From assembly GCF_029623955.1 (NCBI RefSeq), contig NZ_JARSBP010000002.1, positions 1,240,001 through 1,304,000 on the forward strand: DNA of 64,000 nucleotides. Reading direction: 5' to 3'. The position numbers were made by a program, and so were the translations under genes. Under the pieces are notes generated by a model that was not told the origin of the DNA, did not search any database, and saw nothing but the letters and a program-made list of their open reading frames with translations. The DNA is from Mycobacterium sp. 236(2023) (GTDB lineage: Bacteria > Actinomycetota > Actinomycetes > Mycobacteriales > Mycobacteriaceae). Below are positions 25,963 to 35,292 of the stretch, one piece after another (position 1 is the stretch's first letter; every line of letters begins with the position of its first letter).

Positions 25963-27255
25963 CTACTTCTGCGCCGCGGTGGCAGCGCTCATCTGCTCCT
26001 GCCAATTCTTGGCCGCGTCACCGGTTTTCGGGTTGTGCGACAGCGCCTGGATGGTGACGTCGTGACCTTCGGCAGCCTTGCGTAGGGCCCCGACCGTCGC
26101 CTGCTCCTTCGGGATGTGCGTGAACGGGTCCCAGTGGTACCAGCGCATCGCGTTCTCGTAGGTCATCTTGTTGGTCTCGTCATCGGTCACGTTGTGGGCC
26201 TTGAGAACTGCGTCGAGTTCCTCGGGCGCGTTGGGCCACATCGAATCCGAGTGCGGGTAGTCTGCTTCCCAGCAGATGTTGTCGATGCCGATCTCGTTGC
26301 GCAGCGCCACTCCGACCGGGTCGGAGATGAAACAGGTCAGGAAGTGATCGCGGAACACCTCTGACGGCTTCTGCTTGCCGAAGTCCTGGCCCGTCCACGT
26401 CGAATGCATCTCATAGGTGCGGTCGGCGCGCTCGAGGAAGTAGGGGATCCAGCCCGTGCCACCCTCCGACAGCGCGATCTTGAGGTCCTTGTATTTCTTG
26501 ATGGGCTTGGACCACAACAGATCCGCGGCAGCCTGCACGATGTTCATCGGCTGCAGCGTGATCATCACGTCCATCGGGGCATCCGGGGCGGTGATGGCCA
26601 ACTTGCCCGAGGAACCGATATGCACATTCATCACGGTGTCGGTGTCGACGAGCGCCTTCCAGACCGGGTCCCAGTACTCGTCGTGGAAGCTCGGGTAACC
26701 CATCGCGGCAGGGTTCTCGGAGAAGGTCAGCGCGTGCACGCCGCGTTCGGCGTTACGGCGGATCTCCTTGGCGCAGGCCTCGGCGTCCCAGATGACGGGC
26801 AGCGTCATCGGGATGAAGCGCGCCGGGTAGGCCCCGCACCACTCCTCGACGTGCCAGTCGTTGTAGGCCTGCAGCAGCGCCAGGGAGAACTCGGGATCCT
26901 CGGTGGCGAACAGGCGACCGGCGAAACCGGGGAACGACGGGAAGCACACCGAACCGAGGATGCCGCCGGCGTTCATGTCCTTGACCCGCTCGTCGACCTT
27001 CCAGCAGCCCGGCCGGATCTCGTCGAGGCCCTGCGGCTCCAGCCCGTATTCCTCTTTGGGCCTGCCCGCGACCGCGTTGAGGGCCACGTTCGGGATCACG
27101 ACGTCGCGGAACTGCCAAGTGTCGGAACCATCCTCGTTGTGCACCAGGCGCGGCGCCTCGTCGAGATACTTCTTCGGCAGGTGGTTCTTGAACATGTCGG
27201 GCGGCTCGACCACGTGGTCGTCAACGCTGATCAGGATCATGTCGTCTTTGTTCAT
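25963..27255 (-). CDS. Amidohydrolase family 2 (TIM-barrel metal-dependent hydrolase/decarboxylase)
   Basis: 430 residues. The N-terminal metal motif is Asp12-x-His14 in VDDHVVEP, and later metal-site candidates are in SSGKLAIT/HIGSSG and the NICWEADYPHSDSMWP segment near the C-terminus, the conserved D-Y-P-H region of this family. Members hydrolyse ring-cleavage products or decarboxylate acids. ATG at 27255 begins the canonical strand; the longer frame has no family similarity. It lies 64 nt downstream of the transporter gene on the same strand, with a TACTGTAAT half-site in the gap. Confidence 0.85.
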   Translation of the reverse strand: MNKDDMILISVDDHVVEPPDMFKNHLPKKYLDEAPRLVHNEDGSDTWQFRDVVIPNVALNAVAGRPKEEYGLEPQGLDEIRPGCWKVDERVKDMNAGGILGSVCFPSFPGFAGRLFATEDPEFSLALLQAYNDWHVEEWCGAYPARFIPMTLPVIWDAEACAKEIRRNAERGVHALTFSENPAAMGYPSFHDEYWDPVWKALVDTDTVMNVHIGSSGKLAITAPDAPMDVMITLQPMNIVQAAADLLWSKPIKKYKDLKIALSEGGTGWIPYFLERADRTYEMHSTWTGQDFGKQKPSEVFRDHFLTCFISDPVGVALRNEIGIDNICWEADYPHSDSMWPNAPEELDAVLKAHNVTDDETNKMTYENAMRWYHWDPFTHIPKEQATVGALRKAAEGHDVTIQALSHNPKTGDAAKNWQEQMSAATAAQK

Positions 27256-27276
27256 CGCAGTCCCGTCCTGTGGATG

Positions 27277-27285
27277 CTTACCGTA
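27277..27285 (-). promoter_or_regulatory. TACTGTAAT half-site upstream of the amidohydrolase
   Basis: TACGGTAAG on the minus strand (7 of 9) lies 22 nt before the amidohydrolase ATG; no second half-site is recognisable. Confidence 0.25.
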
Positions 27286-27319
27286 TGGCCGACAGTTTAG
27301 CGTGGACGTGACGACAGCC

Positions 27320-28669
27320 TTAATGAACGACGGTGTCCAACGACTCATCCCTGGTCTCGCGCATGATCAGCACCGCGATGAATGTCAGCGACGCCGCGGC
27401 GAGCAGGTAGACGCCGACCCACGAGACGCCGTAGGTGGTCGCCAGCCACGTCGCGATGAACGGAGCGACGGCTGCGCCGAGAATGCTCGACGCGTTGTAG
27501 GAGATGCCGGATCCCGTGTAGCGCACATTGGTCGGGAACAGTTCGGGCAGTACGGCGCTCATCGGGGCGAAAGTGAAGCCCATCAACGTCATTCCGATGA
27601 TGAGGAACACCAGCATGGTGCCGTAGGAGGTGTCGCCGTCACCGAGCAGCGGCGCGAACAGCCCGCCGTACACCATGATCCCAGCCGTCACGACCAGGAG
27701 CAGACGTCGCCGTCCGAACTTGTCGGCGAGAAGACCCGACAGCGGAAGGGCGCCCGCGAAGAACAGCACCGCGATGAGCTGCATCTGGAGGAAGTCGACA
27801 TACGCGAACCCGAGGCCCTTGCCTTCCGGCGGCAACTTAGCGGTGCCGAAGCTCAGGGCCCATGTCGTGACGATGTAGAACAGCGTGTACGTCGCGAGCA
27901 TCACGAACGTGCCGATGATCAGCTGCCGCCAGCTGGTCCGGAAGACTTCGGTCACAGGCGTTTTCACCTTCTCGCCCCGCTCCACTGCGCGGGTGAACAC
28001 CGGTGTCTCCATGATCCGTAGTCGCACGTAGAGGCCGATCGCGACCATCACGGCGCTCAGCAGGAACGGAACACGCCAGCCCCACGTCAGGAACGTGCCG
28101 TCCAGGTCGGGCTTCACGTTGCTGTGGCCCAGCAGCAGGATGAGGGTGATGAAGAGGCCGTTGGCGAGAAGGAATCCGAACGGTGCGCCGAGCTGCGGCC
28201 ACATCGCCGCCCACCCGCGGCGGCCCGGTTTGGCGGTCTCGGTGGCCAGCAGCGCCGCGCCGCTCCATTCGCCGCCGAGCGCGAGGCCCTGGCAGAACCG
28301 CATCAACGCGAGCAGGGCCGGGGCGAGGATGCCCACCTGCGAATACGTCGGCAGTAGACCGATCGCGAACGTCGCGATCCCCATCAGCAGCAGCGAGGCG
28401 ACGAGCGTGGTCTTGCGCCCGGCGCGATCACCGAAATGGCCGAACAGGATCGAGCCCAGCGGACGGGCGACGAACGCGAGTCCGAAGGTGGCCAGCGACG
28501 CCAGCAGCGCGGTGGTCGAGTCGCTCTTCGGAAAGAACAGATGGGGGAAGACCGATACGGCCGCCGTCGCATAGATGTAGAAGTCGTAGAACTCGATGGT
28601 GGTTCCGACCATCGAGGCGGTGACGATGCGCCGACGGGGGACACCCGCGACGAGATCACCGTTCGTCAC
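27320..28669 (-). CDS. MFS transporter, metabolite:H+ symporter (MHS) type
   Basis: 449 residues with about 12 hydrophobic segments. The MHS/shikimate-permease opening IEFYDFYIYATAA follows a short basic N-terminus, and the loop 2-3 signature is GHFGDRAGRKTTL, the MFS G-x-x-x-D-R-x-G-R-R/K motif. It would import an organic acid or betaine-like solute with protons across the inner membrane. The start GTG at 28669 is as expected for MTNGDLV. It heads a two-gene unit with the amidohydrolase and may bring in the cluster's substrate, which is inference. Confidence 0.9.
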   Translation of the reverse strand: MTNGDLVAGVPRRRIVTASMVGTTIEFYDFYIYATAAVSVFPHLFFPKSDSTTALLASLATFGLAFVARPLGSILFGHFGDRAGRKTTLVASLLLMGIATFAIGLLPTYSQVGILAPALLALMRFCQGLALGGEWSGAALLATETAKPGRRGWAAMWPQLGAPFGFLLANGLFITLILLLGHSNVKPDLDGTFLTWGWRVPFLLSAVMVAIGLYVRLRIMETPVFTRAVERGEKVKTPVTEVFRTSWRQLIIGTFVMLATYTLFYIVTTWALSFGTAKLPPEGKGLGFAYVDFLQMQLIAVLFFAGALPLSGLLADKFGRRRLLLVVTAGIMVYGGLFAPLLGDGDTSYGTMLVFLIIGMTLMGFTFAPMSAVLPELFPTNVRYTGSGISYNASSILGAAVAPFIATWLATTYGVSWVGVYLLAAASLTFIAVLIMRETRDESLDTVVH

Positions 28670-28758
28670 TTCGCTGCTGATGATGCACCTCCCGTTTTCG
28701 GTAAACGGCCATCATGACAGCGTTGGCCCCGTCGTCGTGGCGGCGCGCCCAGATCGCG

Positions 28759-30291
28759 TCAGTCGGCGCGTTGGTACAGGGCGCGCACGGTGTCGATCGT
28801 GTCGGCGTCAGCGGCGCTCTTGTCGTCGCGGTAGCGCAGCACCCGGGCGAAGCGCAGCGCCATGCCGCCCGGGTACCGCGTCGACGTCTGCAAACCGTCG
28901 AACGCGATCTCGACGACCTGCTCGGGCCGTACCGTGACGACGTAACCGTCGGTCGCCGAGTCCGCCAGTTCCAGGAACCGTTCCGTCTGCCACGCCAGCA
29001 TCTCGTCGGTCATGCCCTTGAACGTCTTGCCCAGCATCACCAAGCCGCCGCTGTCGGGATCGCGAGCACCGAGGTGGATGTTCGACAGCTTCCCGGTGCG
29101 CCGTCCCGACCCCCACTCGACGGCGAGCACGACAAGGTCGAGGGTGTGGACGGGCTTGACTTTCAGCCAGCCGGCGCCACGGCGGCCCGCCTCGTACGGC
29201 GCTGTCGTCGACTTGGCCATCACGCCCTCGTGCCCGGCGGCCAGCGTGTCACCGAGAAACGCTTGGGCGGCAGCACCATCGGAGGTCACGAGGCGATCCA
29301 CCCGCTGCGCCTCGGGCACGATCGCGTCGAGCTTCGCGATGCGTTCGTCTGCGGGGAGATCAAGCAGGTCGACGCCGTCCACGTGGAGCAGATCGAAGAA
29401 GAACACCGACAACCTCTGTGTTTGCTCGCTTGTGTTTCCGCCGCGACGGCCGAAGCGCGACGCGGTGATCTGGAAACGGTGCGGACGCCCGTCGGGCTTC
29501 AGCGCGATCGCCTCGGCGTCGGCGATGAGCTCGGTGACAGGAAGGGCCAGCGTCGCGTCGACCACCTCGGGCAGGCGGGCGGTGACGTCGTCGAGGCTAC
29601 GGGTGAAGATCGACACCTCATCGCCGCGGCGGTGAATCTGAACGCGCGCCCCGTCGAGCTTCGCCTCGAACATCGCTGTGCCGCCGAGTCGTTCGAGCGC
29701 ATCCGTGACGCTCGTCGCGGTCTGGGCGAGCATCGGACCGACCGGCTGGCCCGCCCGAAGCGTGAACTGCGAGAGCGCCGATTCACCGTCCGCGAGTGCG
29801 GCCGCCGCCACGGCGGGCAGGTCGCCACCGAGCATCGCGGCCCGCCGGACAGCGGCGGCAGGCAGACCCACCGCCTTCGCAACCGCGTCGGCCATGACGC
29901 CGACCAGGGCACCCTGGCGCAGCTCGCCGGTGAGCAGGCGGCGCAGGAACGTCTGCTCGACGGCGGTCGCCGCGCTGAAGAGCCCGGACAGCAGCTCTGC
30001 GCGGCGCGCCTGGGATCCCCTCCCCGACGTCGCCCCGATCTCGCTGAAGAGAGCGTCGACACCGTCGACGGTCAGCGTGGCGGACGCGGCGGCGTCCGGG
30101 ACGGAGCGCAGCGACGCATAGCCCACCCCGATCTGGCGTTGCGTCAGCTCGCCGGACAGCCACGTCACCACGACCGGGATGTCGTCGAAACCTGCCAGCC
30201 GCAGAAGCTCGGCGATACGGGCGATCTTCGCCAACCTCGACGACGACGCCGCCACGTCCCGCGATGCCTGGGCGACCTCCGTCAACAGCAC
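28759..30291 (-). CDS. ligB: ATP-dependent DNA ligase LigB
   Basis: 510 residues, against about 507 for M. tuberculosis LigB. The nucleotidyl-lysine is Lys211 in [11 protein letters not shown] (motif I KxDG); downstream motifs include [17 protein letters not shown] (motif IV) and WLKVKP (motif V). It seals nicks using ATP and is accessory to NAD-dependent LigA. GTG at 30291 is chosen since the conserved N-terminus [14 protein letters not shown] begins there; the frame is open to 30636 but that part is antisense to the next gene. It sits just downstream of the sulfite-oxidase-like gene. Confidence 0.93.
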   Translation of the reverse strand: MLLTEVAQASRDVAASSSRLAKIARIAELLRLAGFDDIPVVVTWLSGELTQRQIGVGYASLRSVPDAAASATLTVDGVDALFSEIGATSGRGSQARRAELLSGLFSAATAVEQTFLRRLLTGELRQGALVGVMADAVAKAVGLPAAAVRRAAMLGGDLPAVAAAALADGESALSQFTLRAGQPVGPMLAQTATSVTDALERLGGTAMFEAKLDGARVQIHRRGDEVSIFTRSLDDVTARLPEVVDATLALPVTELIADAEAIALKPDGRPHRFQITASRFGRRGGNTSEQTQRLSVFFFDLLHVDGVDLLDLPADERIAKLDAIVPEAQRVDRLVTSDGAAAQAFLGDTLAAGHEGVMAKSTTAPYEAGRRGAGWLKVKPVHTLDLVVLAVEWGSGRRTGKLSNIHLGARDPDSGGLVMLGKTFKGMTDEMLAWQTERFLELADSATDGYVVTVRPEQVVEIAFDGLQTSTRYPGGMALRFARVLRYRDDKSAADADTIDTVRALYQRAD

Positions 30292-30319
30292 GACATCACC
30301 CTGGCACGAGCCACCGACA

Positions 30320-31840
30320 TCACCTGACGGCGAAAGTGATCGAATGCCATCCGGTGGCGCCGTCGGGGACCGGGTCGGCCCGGTCGGGTGTCTGCGTGTA
30401 GCCGGAGTTGTCCGTCGCGCGCACGGTGATCTTGTGCAGGCCGGGGTCCCGCGCCTCCCACGGGATGCTCCACAGCCGCCAGGTGTCGCCGGAATAGCTG
30501 TCGCCCAGCGACGCCTGCTGCCACTCACCGTCGTCGATCTGCACCTCGACGCTGCGCACCCCGCGGTTCTGCGCCCACGCCACGCCGCCGAACGTGACCG
30601 GACCGACGGCGACATCCGCGCCGCTGCGTGGCACATCGATGCGCGACTCGGTCTTGATCGGGCCGCGGGCCGACCAGCCCAGTCGCGTCCAGTAGGCCTG
30701 GGCGCGATCGAACCGGGTCAGCTCCAGATCCGTCACCCACTTCGTCGCCGACACGTAGCCGTACAGGCCGGGCACGACAAGCCGGGCCGGGTAGCCGTGC
30801 TCGATGGGAAGTGGCTCGCCGTTCATGCCGATCGCGAGAATCGCGTCCTCGCCGGTGAGCGCCTCGACCGGCGTACCTGCCGTCCAGCCGTCGACCGACA
30901 TCGACAGCACCATGTCGGCATCGGCCTGCACGCCGGCCTCGGCGAGCAGATCCTTGACGCGGTAGCCGGTCCACACGGCATTCGAAATGAGGTCGCCGCC
31001 AACGGGATTGGACACACACGTCAGCGTGACCACCTTCTCGACGACCTCGAACCGATCCAGGTCCTCGTAGCGGAACGTCACTTCGCGGTCGACCAACCCG
31101 TGAATCCGCAGCGCCCAGTCGGTTCGGCTCACCTGCGGCACGGTCAGCGCAGTGTCGATGCGGTAGAAGGCGTCGTTGCCGGTGACAAATGACGGCAGCG
31201 CAACACCTTTGGGTTGCACCGCGTCCGGGATCGGGGGAGCGGTCACATCCGCCCGGGGCAGCGCGAACTGCTGCCGGTCGCCCGACACCGACGACGTCAA
31301 ACGGCTGATCACGACCCCGGCCACGCCGCTCGCCACGCCGGCCCCGAGCAGGCCCAGCGTCACCAGCGACCGCCGCCTGCCCTGATCGGTGTCGGTGTCG
31401 CTGCTCGTGGGGTCGGACAAGCGGCCGGACACCAGCAGCCGCAGCACCGCCACGCCGCACGCGGCACCGACCACCGTGGGTACGACGTCGACGAGAGTCG
31501 CCCCCGCCCGCGACAGCACCGCGGCGCAGCCCAGCCCTCCTGCCGCCACGACCAGCAGGCTGCCCAACGGTCTGCGCCGGGTCTCCAGTATTCCCGCCAC
31601 CGCCGCGACGGCGGCGATCGTGAGCAGCACCATGACGCTCAGGAAGAGTTTGTCGGCGGTGCCGAACGTCTGGATGGCCCATTCCTTGACGGGCCCCGGT
31701 GTCAGCTCGATCACCGACGATCCGACGGCGGTGCGCACATCAGCTTCGGGGCCGAACGCTGCACCGACGAGCTGCGCGACGCCGACGGCCACGGTGGCCG
31801 CGGCGATGCCGGCCAGCGCTTTGGCGCTCATCGAGGTCAT
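30320..31840 (-). CDS. Membrane-anchored sulfite-oxidase-family molybdoenzyme
   Basis: 506 residues. About five transmembrane helices occupy residues 1-190, followed by an oxidoreductase molybdopterin domain and a C-terminal Mo-co dimerisation domain (about 400-506). The molybdenum-ligating cysteine is in [14 protein letters not shown]. By the positive-inside rule the catalytic domain is probably on the extracytoplasmic side. It is SorA/YedY-like; reaction (sulfite, methionine sulfoxide or other) cannot be fixed. ATG at 31840 starts the first hydrophobic helix. The gene is divergent from an SDR and 28 nt upstream of ligB. Confidence 0.88.
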   Translation of the reverse strand: MTSMSAKALAGIAAATVAVGVAQLVGAAFGPEADVRTAVGSSVIELTPGPVKEWAIQTFGTADKLFLSVMVLLTIAAVAAVAGILETRRRPLGSLLVVAAGGLGCAAVLSRAGATLVDVVPTVVGAACGVAVLRLLVSGRLSDPTSSDTDTDQGRRRSLVTLGLLGAGVASGVAGVVISRLTSSVSGDRQQFALPRADVTAPPIPDAVQPKGVALPSFVTGNDAFYRIDTALTVPQVSRTDWALRIHGLVDREVTFRYEDLDRFEVVEKVVTLTCVSNPVGGDLISNAVWTGYRVKDLLAEAGVQADADMVLSMSVDGWTAGTPVEALTGEDAILAIGMNGEPLPIEHGYPARLVVPGLYGYVSATKWVTDLELTRFDRAQAYWTRLGWSARGPIKTESRIDVPRSGADVAVGPVTFGGVAWAQNRGVRSVEVQIDDGEWQQASLGDSYSGDTWRLWSIPWEARDPGLHKITVRATDNSGYTQTPDRADPVPDGATGWHSITFAVR

Positions 31841-31957
31841 GCAGCCAAAGTACCGCCGGAGCGAACCCGAAAGCCTTACCGAAATATGTCATCGGCTAGG
31901 TTGCAGGTGGGCTTTACACATCGACCACTTATTGGAAAGTTTGCGAAAGGCAGGCAG

Positions 31958-32725
31958 ATGGAGATCGAGGGCAAGAAGGCCATCGTCGTCGGTGGGGCAT
32001 CGGGCTTCGGGCGGGCAACCGCGGAAGCGCTGGCCAAGCGCGGCGCGAGCGTGGCGATCCTGGACCGCCCCCAATCCAAGGGCAAGGAAGTCGCCGACCA
32101 GATCGGCGGCGCGTTCCACGAAATCGACGTCACCGATTTCGACGGCACCGAGTCGGTCATCAATGCGGCCGTCGAAGGTCTGGGCGGACTGCACATCGCC
32201 GTCACGACTGCCGGTGGCGGCGTCGGTGAGCGGACCATCAAGAAGGACGGCCCACACGCGCTGGACAGCTTCCGTAAGACGGTGGACCTCAACCTGATCG
32301 GCACGTTCAACGTCAGCAGGTTGGCGGCGTGGCACATGTCGAAGAACGATCCGGTCGACGACGAAGCCGAAGAGCGTGGCGTCATCATCAACACCTCCTC
32401 GATCGCCGCGTTCGAAGGACAGATCGGCCAGGTGGCCTACACCGCGACCAAGGCCGCCGTCGCCGGGATGTGCCTGACGATGGCACGAGACCTGGGCAGC
32501 TTGGGAATTCGGGCGCTCGCCATCGCGCCGAGCCTGTTCGCCACCGGCCTGACCGAGGGCATTCCGGACGAGTTCGCGTCCGTGCTCACCAAGGACGCCG
32601 CGTTCCCGAAGCGTCTCGGCAAGCCCGAGGAGTACGCGAAGCTCGCGCTGGCCATCGTCGAGAACCCGATGCTCAACGGCCAGTGCCTGCGCCTGGACGC
32701 CGGGCAGCGATTCGCCCCGAAGTAG
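31958..32725 (+). CDS. SDR, 3-hydroxyacyl-CoA dehydrogenase (HSD10-like) type
   Basis: 255 residues. The coenzyme motif is GGASGFG (12-18), catalytic residues are Ser147/148 region, Tyr161 and Lys165 (YTATK). The IAPSLFATGLTEGIP segment after the active site and the INTSSIAAFEGQIGQ block are typical of HSD17B10-like 3-hydroxyacyl-CoA dehydrogenases, acting in fatty acid or steroid side-chain beta-oxidation with NAD. ATG at 31958 follows GAAAGG; the much longer open frame is antisense to the neighbour. It is followed by cruciform copy 4. Confidence 0.9.
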   Translation: MEIEGKKAIVVGGASGFGRATAEALAKRGASVAILDRPQSKGKEVADQIGGAFHEIDVTDFDGTESVINAAVEGLGGLHIAVTTAGGGVGERTIKKDGPHALDSFRKTVDLNLIGTFNVSRLAAWHMSKNDPVDDEAEERGVIINTSSIAAFEGQIGQVAYTATKAAVAGMCLTMARDLGSLGIRALAIAPSLFATGLTEGIPDEFASVLTKDAAFPKRLGKPEEYAKLALAIVENPMLNGQCLRLDAGQRFAPK

Positions 32726-32729
32726 CCGC

Positions 32730-32778
32730 GATTTCGGCGTGCTGGGTAGCGGTGGGCGCAACCCGGCACGCCGAAATC
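32730..32778. repeat. Cruciform repeat element / terminator, copy 4
   Basis: GATTTCGGCGTGC at 32730-32742 pairs with GCACGCCGAAATC at 32766-32778; an inner GGGT/ACCC (32744-32747 with 32761-32764) extends the hairpin. Unlike copies 1-3 it lies between two genes of the same direction. Confidence 0.8.
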
Positions 32779-32813
32779 ACTCTGATTTGGCGACGCGTCG
32801 CTAATGTTTGCCC

Positions 32814-34193
32814 ATGCGAATCCCAGCGTGTTCGGCGCTCGCCGCCGTCGCTCTTCTCCTGACGGCCTGCGGTGGTTCTGCCCCGCAGGCCGCGAAGTCG
32901 CCTTCGAGTGACGCACCCGCGACCTCGGCCGTCGCGGCTCCCGACACCAGCAACGTCAAGATCCACGGCGACGAGAGCGACGACGTCAACCAGCTGGTGA
33001 TGCAGGCGATCGCCGACCTTGAAAAGTATTGGGAGAAAGAATATCCCGAGCTTTACGGCACCGAGTTCAAGCCGATCGAGGGTGGCTACTACGCGGCCTA
33101 TCCGTCCCGGGGCGATGTGCCGCCGTGCGCCACCAGCCCCAACGACGTCGCGGGCAACGCGTTTTACTGCTTCACCGAGGACGTCGTGGCCTGGGATGCA
33201 GAAGGGCTGCTGCCGGAACTGCAGTCCAAGTTCGGCGACTTCGTCATCCCGGTCGTGATGGCGCACGAATTCGGGCATGCCGTGCAGTTCCGCGCCGACG
33301 TCGAGGGCATGACCGTCACCAGGGAGCTGCAGGCGGACTGCTTCGCCGGCGCATGGTCCAAGCACGTCTTCGACGACAACGTCTTCGACGTCAACGCCGC
33401 TCAGCTCGACACCGCCCTGGCCGGCATCCTCGACCTGCGCGACAGCCCCGGCACCAGCGCGGAGGACCCGAACGCCCACGGCAGCGGATTCGATCGCGTC
33501 GGCGCGTTCCAGGACGGCTTCGCCAACGGGCCGGAACGTTGCAAGGAGTACCGCGACAACGAGCCGATGGTGCTCGCCCTGCCGTTCGCCAGTGCCGAGG
33601 ACGAAGCCCGCGGCGGGGACATGGACTACGACTACGTCGTCAACACCGTGCCGTACGACCTCGAGGACTACTGGAACAACGTGTACCCGTTGGTGTCCAA
33701 CGGACAGCCGTGGGTGCCGGTGAAAGGGCTGGAGCCGTTCGACCCGTCGAATCCGCCCATGTGCGGCAACCAGTCGGCAGAAGGCTATGCGTTGTTCTAT
33801 TGCGTGCCAGAGGATTACGTCGGCTGGGACAACACGGAAGCGATGCCCGAGATCGCGCGCAAGGGCGGCGACTACGCCGTCGCGACGCTGTTGGCCACGC
33901 AATATGGCCTCGCGGTGCTCAGCCGGCTGGGCGACTCATCCGATGAGAAGACCTCGACTCTGCGCGGCGACTGCTTCGCCGGCGCCTACACCGCGAGCGT
34001 CATCCTCCAGAACCGTCCCGAGACGAGCACATTCGGCATCTCGCCCGGTGACCTCGACGAGGGCATCAAGGCGCTGCTGGTGTTCCGAGGGGAGGGCGAC
34101 GTCGATCGTCAGGGTGCAGGCGACGCGCGGGTGCGCGCCTTCCGTGAGGGTGTGCTCGAAGGCGCAGAACCCTGCGTGACGTTGGAGCCGTAA
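32814..34193 (+). CDS. Lipoprotein with tandem neutral zinc metallopeptidase-like domains
   Basis: 459 residues. A lipoprotein signal ends in the lipobox LLTAC with lipidated Cys19. The first domain (about 55-255) has the zinc motif His151-Glu152-x-x-His155 (HEFGH) and the family pattern LQADCFAGAW. A second copy (about 270-455) repeats YCVPEDYVGWD and LRGDCFAGAY but has TLLATQYGLA in place of HExxH, so it is catalytically dead. It is an exported, membrane-tethered protein of unknown substrate. ATG at 32814 is leaderless-like: TAATGT ends 6 nt upstream. Confidence 0.85.
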   Translation: MRIPACSALAAVALLLTACGGSAPQAAKSPSSDAPATSAVAAPDTSNVKIHGDESDDVNQLVMQAIADLEKYWEKEYPELYGTEFKPIEGGYYAAYPSRGDVPPCATSPNDVAGNAFYCFTEDVVAWDAEGLLPELQSKFGDFVIPVVMAHEFGHAVQFRADVEGMTVTRELQADCFAGAWSKHVFDDNVFDVNAAQLDTALAGILDLRDSPGTSAEDPNAHGSGFDRVGAFQDGFANGPERCKEYRDNEPMVLALPFASAEDEARGGDMDYDYVVNTVPYDLEDYWNNVYPLVSNGQPWVPVKGLEPFDPSNPPMCGNQSAEGYALFYCVPEDYVGWDNTEAMPEIARKGGDYAVATLLATQYGLAVLSRLGDSSDEKTSTLRGDCFAGAYTASVILQNRPETSTFGISPGDLDEGIKALLVFRGEGDVDRQGAGDARVRAFREGVLEGAEPCVTLEP

Positions 34194-34233
34194 TTTGCGA
34201 ACGCAGCGTCGCAGAACCTGACACGATGGCGGC

Positions 34234-35286
34234 ATGCCCGTCGACGTGACACTGAGCGACACCGACACCAATGCGTTGCGGGGCTGGGTCCGTCGGGCCG
34301 GGATCGGGTCGACGGTCTCCGACGTCCAGCCGCTGACCGGCGGCTCGCAGAACATCGTCGTGCGCCTCGACATCGACGGCCGGACCGTGGTGCTGCGCCG
34401 CCCGCCGCCACACCCGAGGCCCACAAGCGACAACACCATGCGACGCGAGATCGCGGTGCTCGAGACACTGAAGGGCAGCGACGTGCCGCACCCCGGCCTG
34501 ATCGCCGGGTGTGACGACCTCGACGTGCTCGGCGTCGTGTTCTACCTGATGGAGGCAGTGGACGGATTCAACCCGGGCACCGAGACCGACGAGGCCTACG
34601 AACGCGACGCCGCGATGCGAAAGCAGGTCGGGTTGTCCTATGCGGCCAGCCTGGCCAAGCTCGGCAGGGTCGCGTGGGAGGGCAGTCCGCTCGCAGCGCT
34701 CAAACGGCCGGGATCCTTTCTGGCACGCCAGGTTCCGCAGTTCATGCGGCTGCTGGAGAGTTACCGGCACAGCAACTACGCGCCCGAGTCGTTCCCGTCG
34801 GTCCACGTGCTGGCCGAATGGCTCGACGCGAACCGCCCCGACGACGCCGAGCCCGCGATCATGCACGGGGACTGCCACCTCAACAACGTGTTGCTCCGCC
34901 GTGACGTCCCCGAGTTGGCGGCGTTCATCGACTGGGAGATGTGCACGGTCGGCGATCCGCTGCTCGACCTCGGCTGGATGCTGGTCTGCTGGCCCGACGG
35001 ACCGAACCCGATCGACGCCGGTTCCGCCCTGGCCGCACTCGGCGGGCTCGCGTCACGCGCAGAGCTGATCGACGCCTACCTCGCCACGGGAGGGCGCGCG
35101 ACGGCGCGACTGGACTGGTACGTCGCGATGGCCTGCTTCAAGCTGGCGATCGTCATCGAGGGCACCTGGTCGCGCTACCTCGCCGGGCAGGCCAGCGCCG
35201 AAGCCGGTGAGCGGCTGCACACGTCGGCGGAGAACCTCATCGCGCTCGGCACGCGGGTGTCGAAGGGCGACAACCCATTTGTCTGA
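34234..35286 (+). CDS. APH/choline-kinase-like phosphotransferase
   Basis: 350 residues with the protein-kinase-like fold of aminoglycoside phosphotransferases. The Brenner-type catalytic loop is HGDCHLNN with Asp213 and the metal-binding aspartate is Asp233 in FIDWEM. The nucleotide loop appears as GGSQNIVVRL. In mycobacteria and in animal ACAD10/11 this domain accompanies acyl-CoA dehydrogenases and phosphorylates hydroxy acids; such a partner is not adjacent here. ATG at 34234 is used. Substrate unknown; antibiotic resistance should not be inferred. Confidence 0.85.
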   Translation: MPVDVTLSDTDTNALRGWVRRAGIGSTVSDVQPLTGGSQNIVVRLDIDGRTVVLRRPPPHPRPTSDNTMRREIAVLETLKGSDVPHPGLIAGCDDLDVLGVVFYLMEAVDGFNPGTETDEAYERDAAMRKQVGLSYAASLAKLGRVAWEGSPLAALKRPGSFLARQVPQFMRLLESYRHSNYAPESFPSVHVLAEWLDANRPDDAEPAIMHGDCHLNNVLLRRDVPELAAFIDWEMCTVGDPLLDLGWMLVCWPDGPNPIDAGSALAALGGLASRAELIDAYLATGGRATARLDWYVAMACFKLAIVIEGTWSRYLAGQASAEAGERLHTSAENLIALGTRVSKGDNPFV

Positions 35287-35292
35287 TCATCG

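Noticed and set aside
28714..30327. 537-codon open frame antisense to ligB
   Set aside because: Shadow of ligB; no family resemblance, and ligB motifs are unambiguous.
31867..31885. CTTACCGAAATATG as a further TACTGTAAT-type site
   Set aside because: Only the CTTACCG part resembles the half-site; the -10-like core and second half are absent.
195..32778. The four cruciform elements as insertion sequences or MITEs with transposase
   Set aside because: They are about 50 bp, have no target-site duplications that I can see and no transposase gene is present in the window.
34234..35286. Aminoglycoside resistance gene
   Set aside because: APH-like fold alone does not indicate drug resistance; the mycobacterial relatives are linked to acyl-CoA metabolism.
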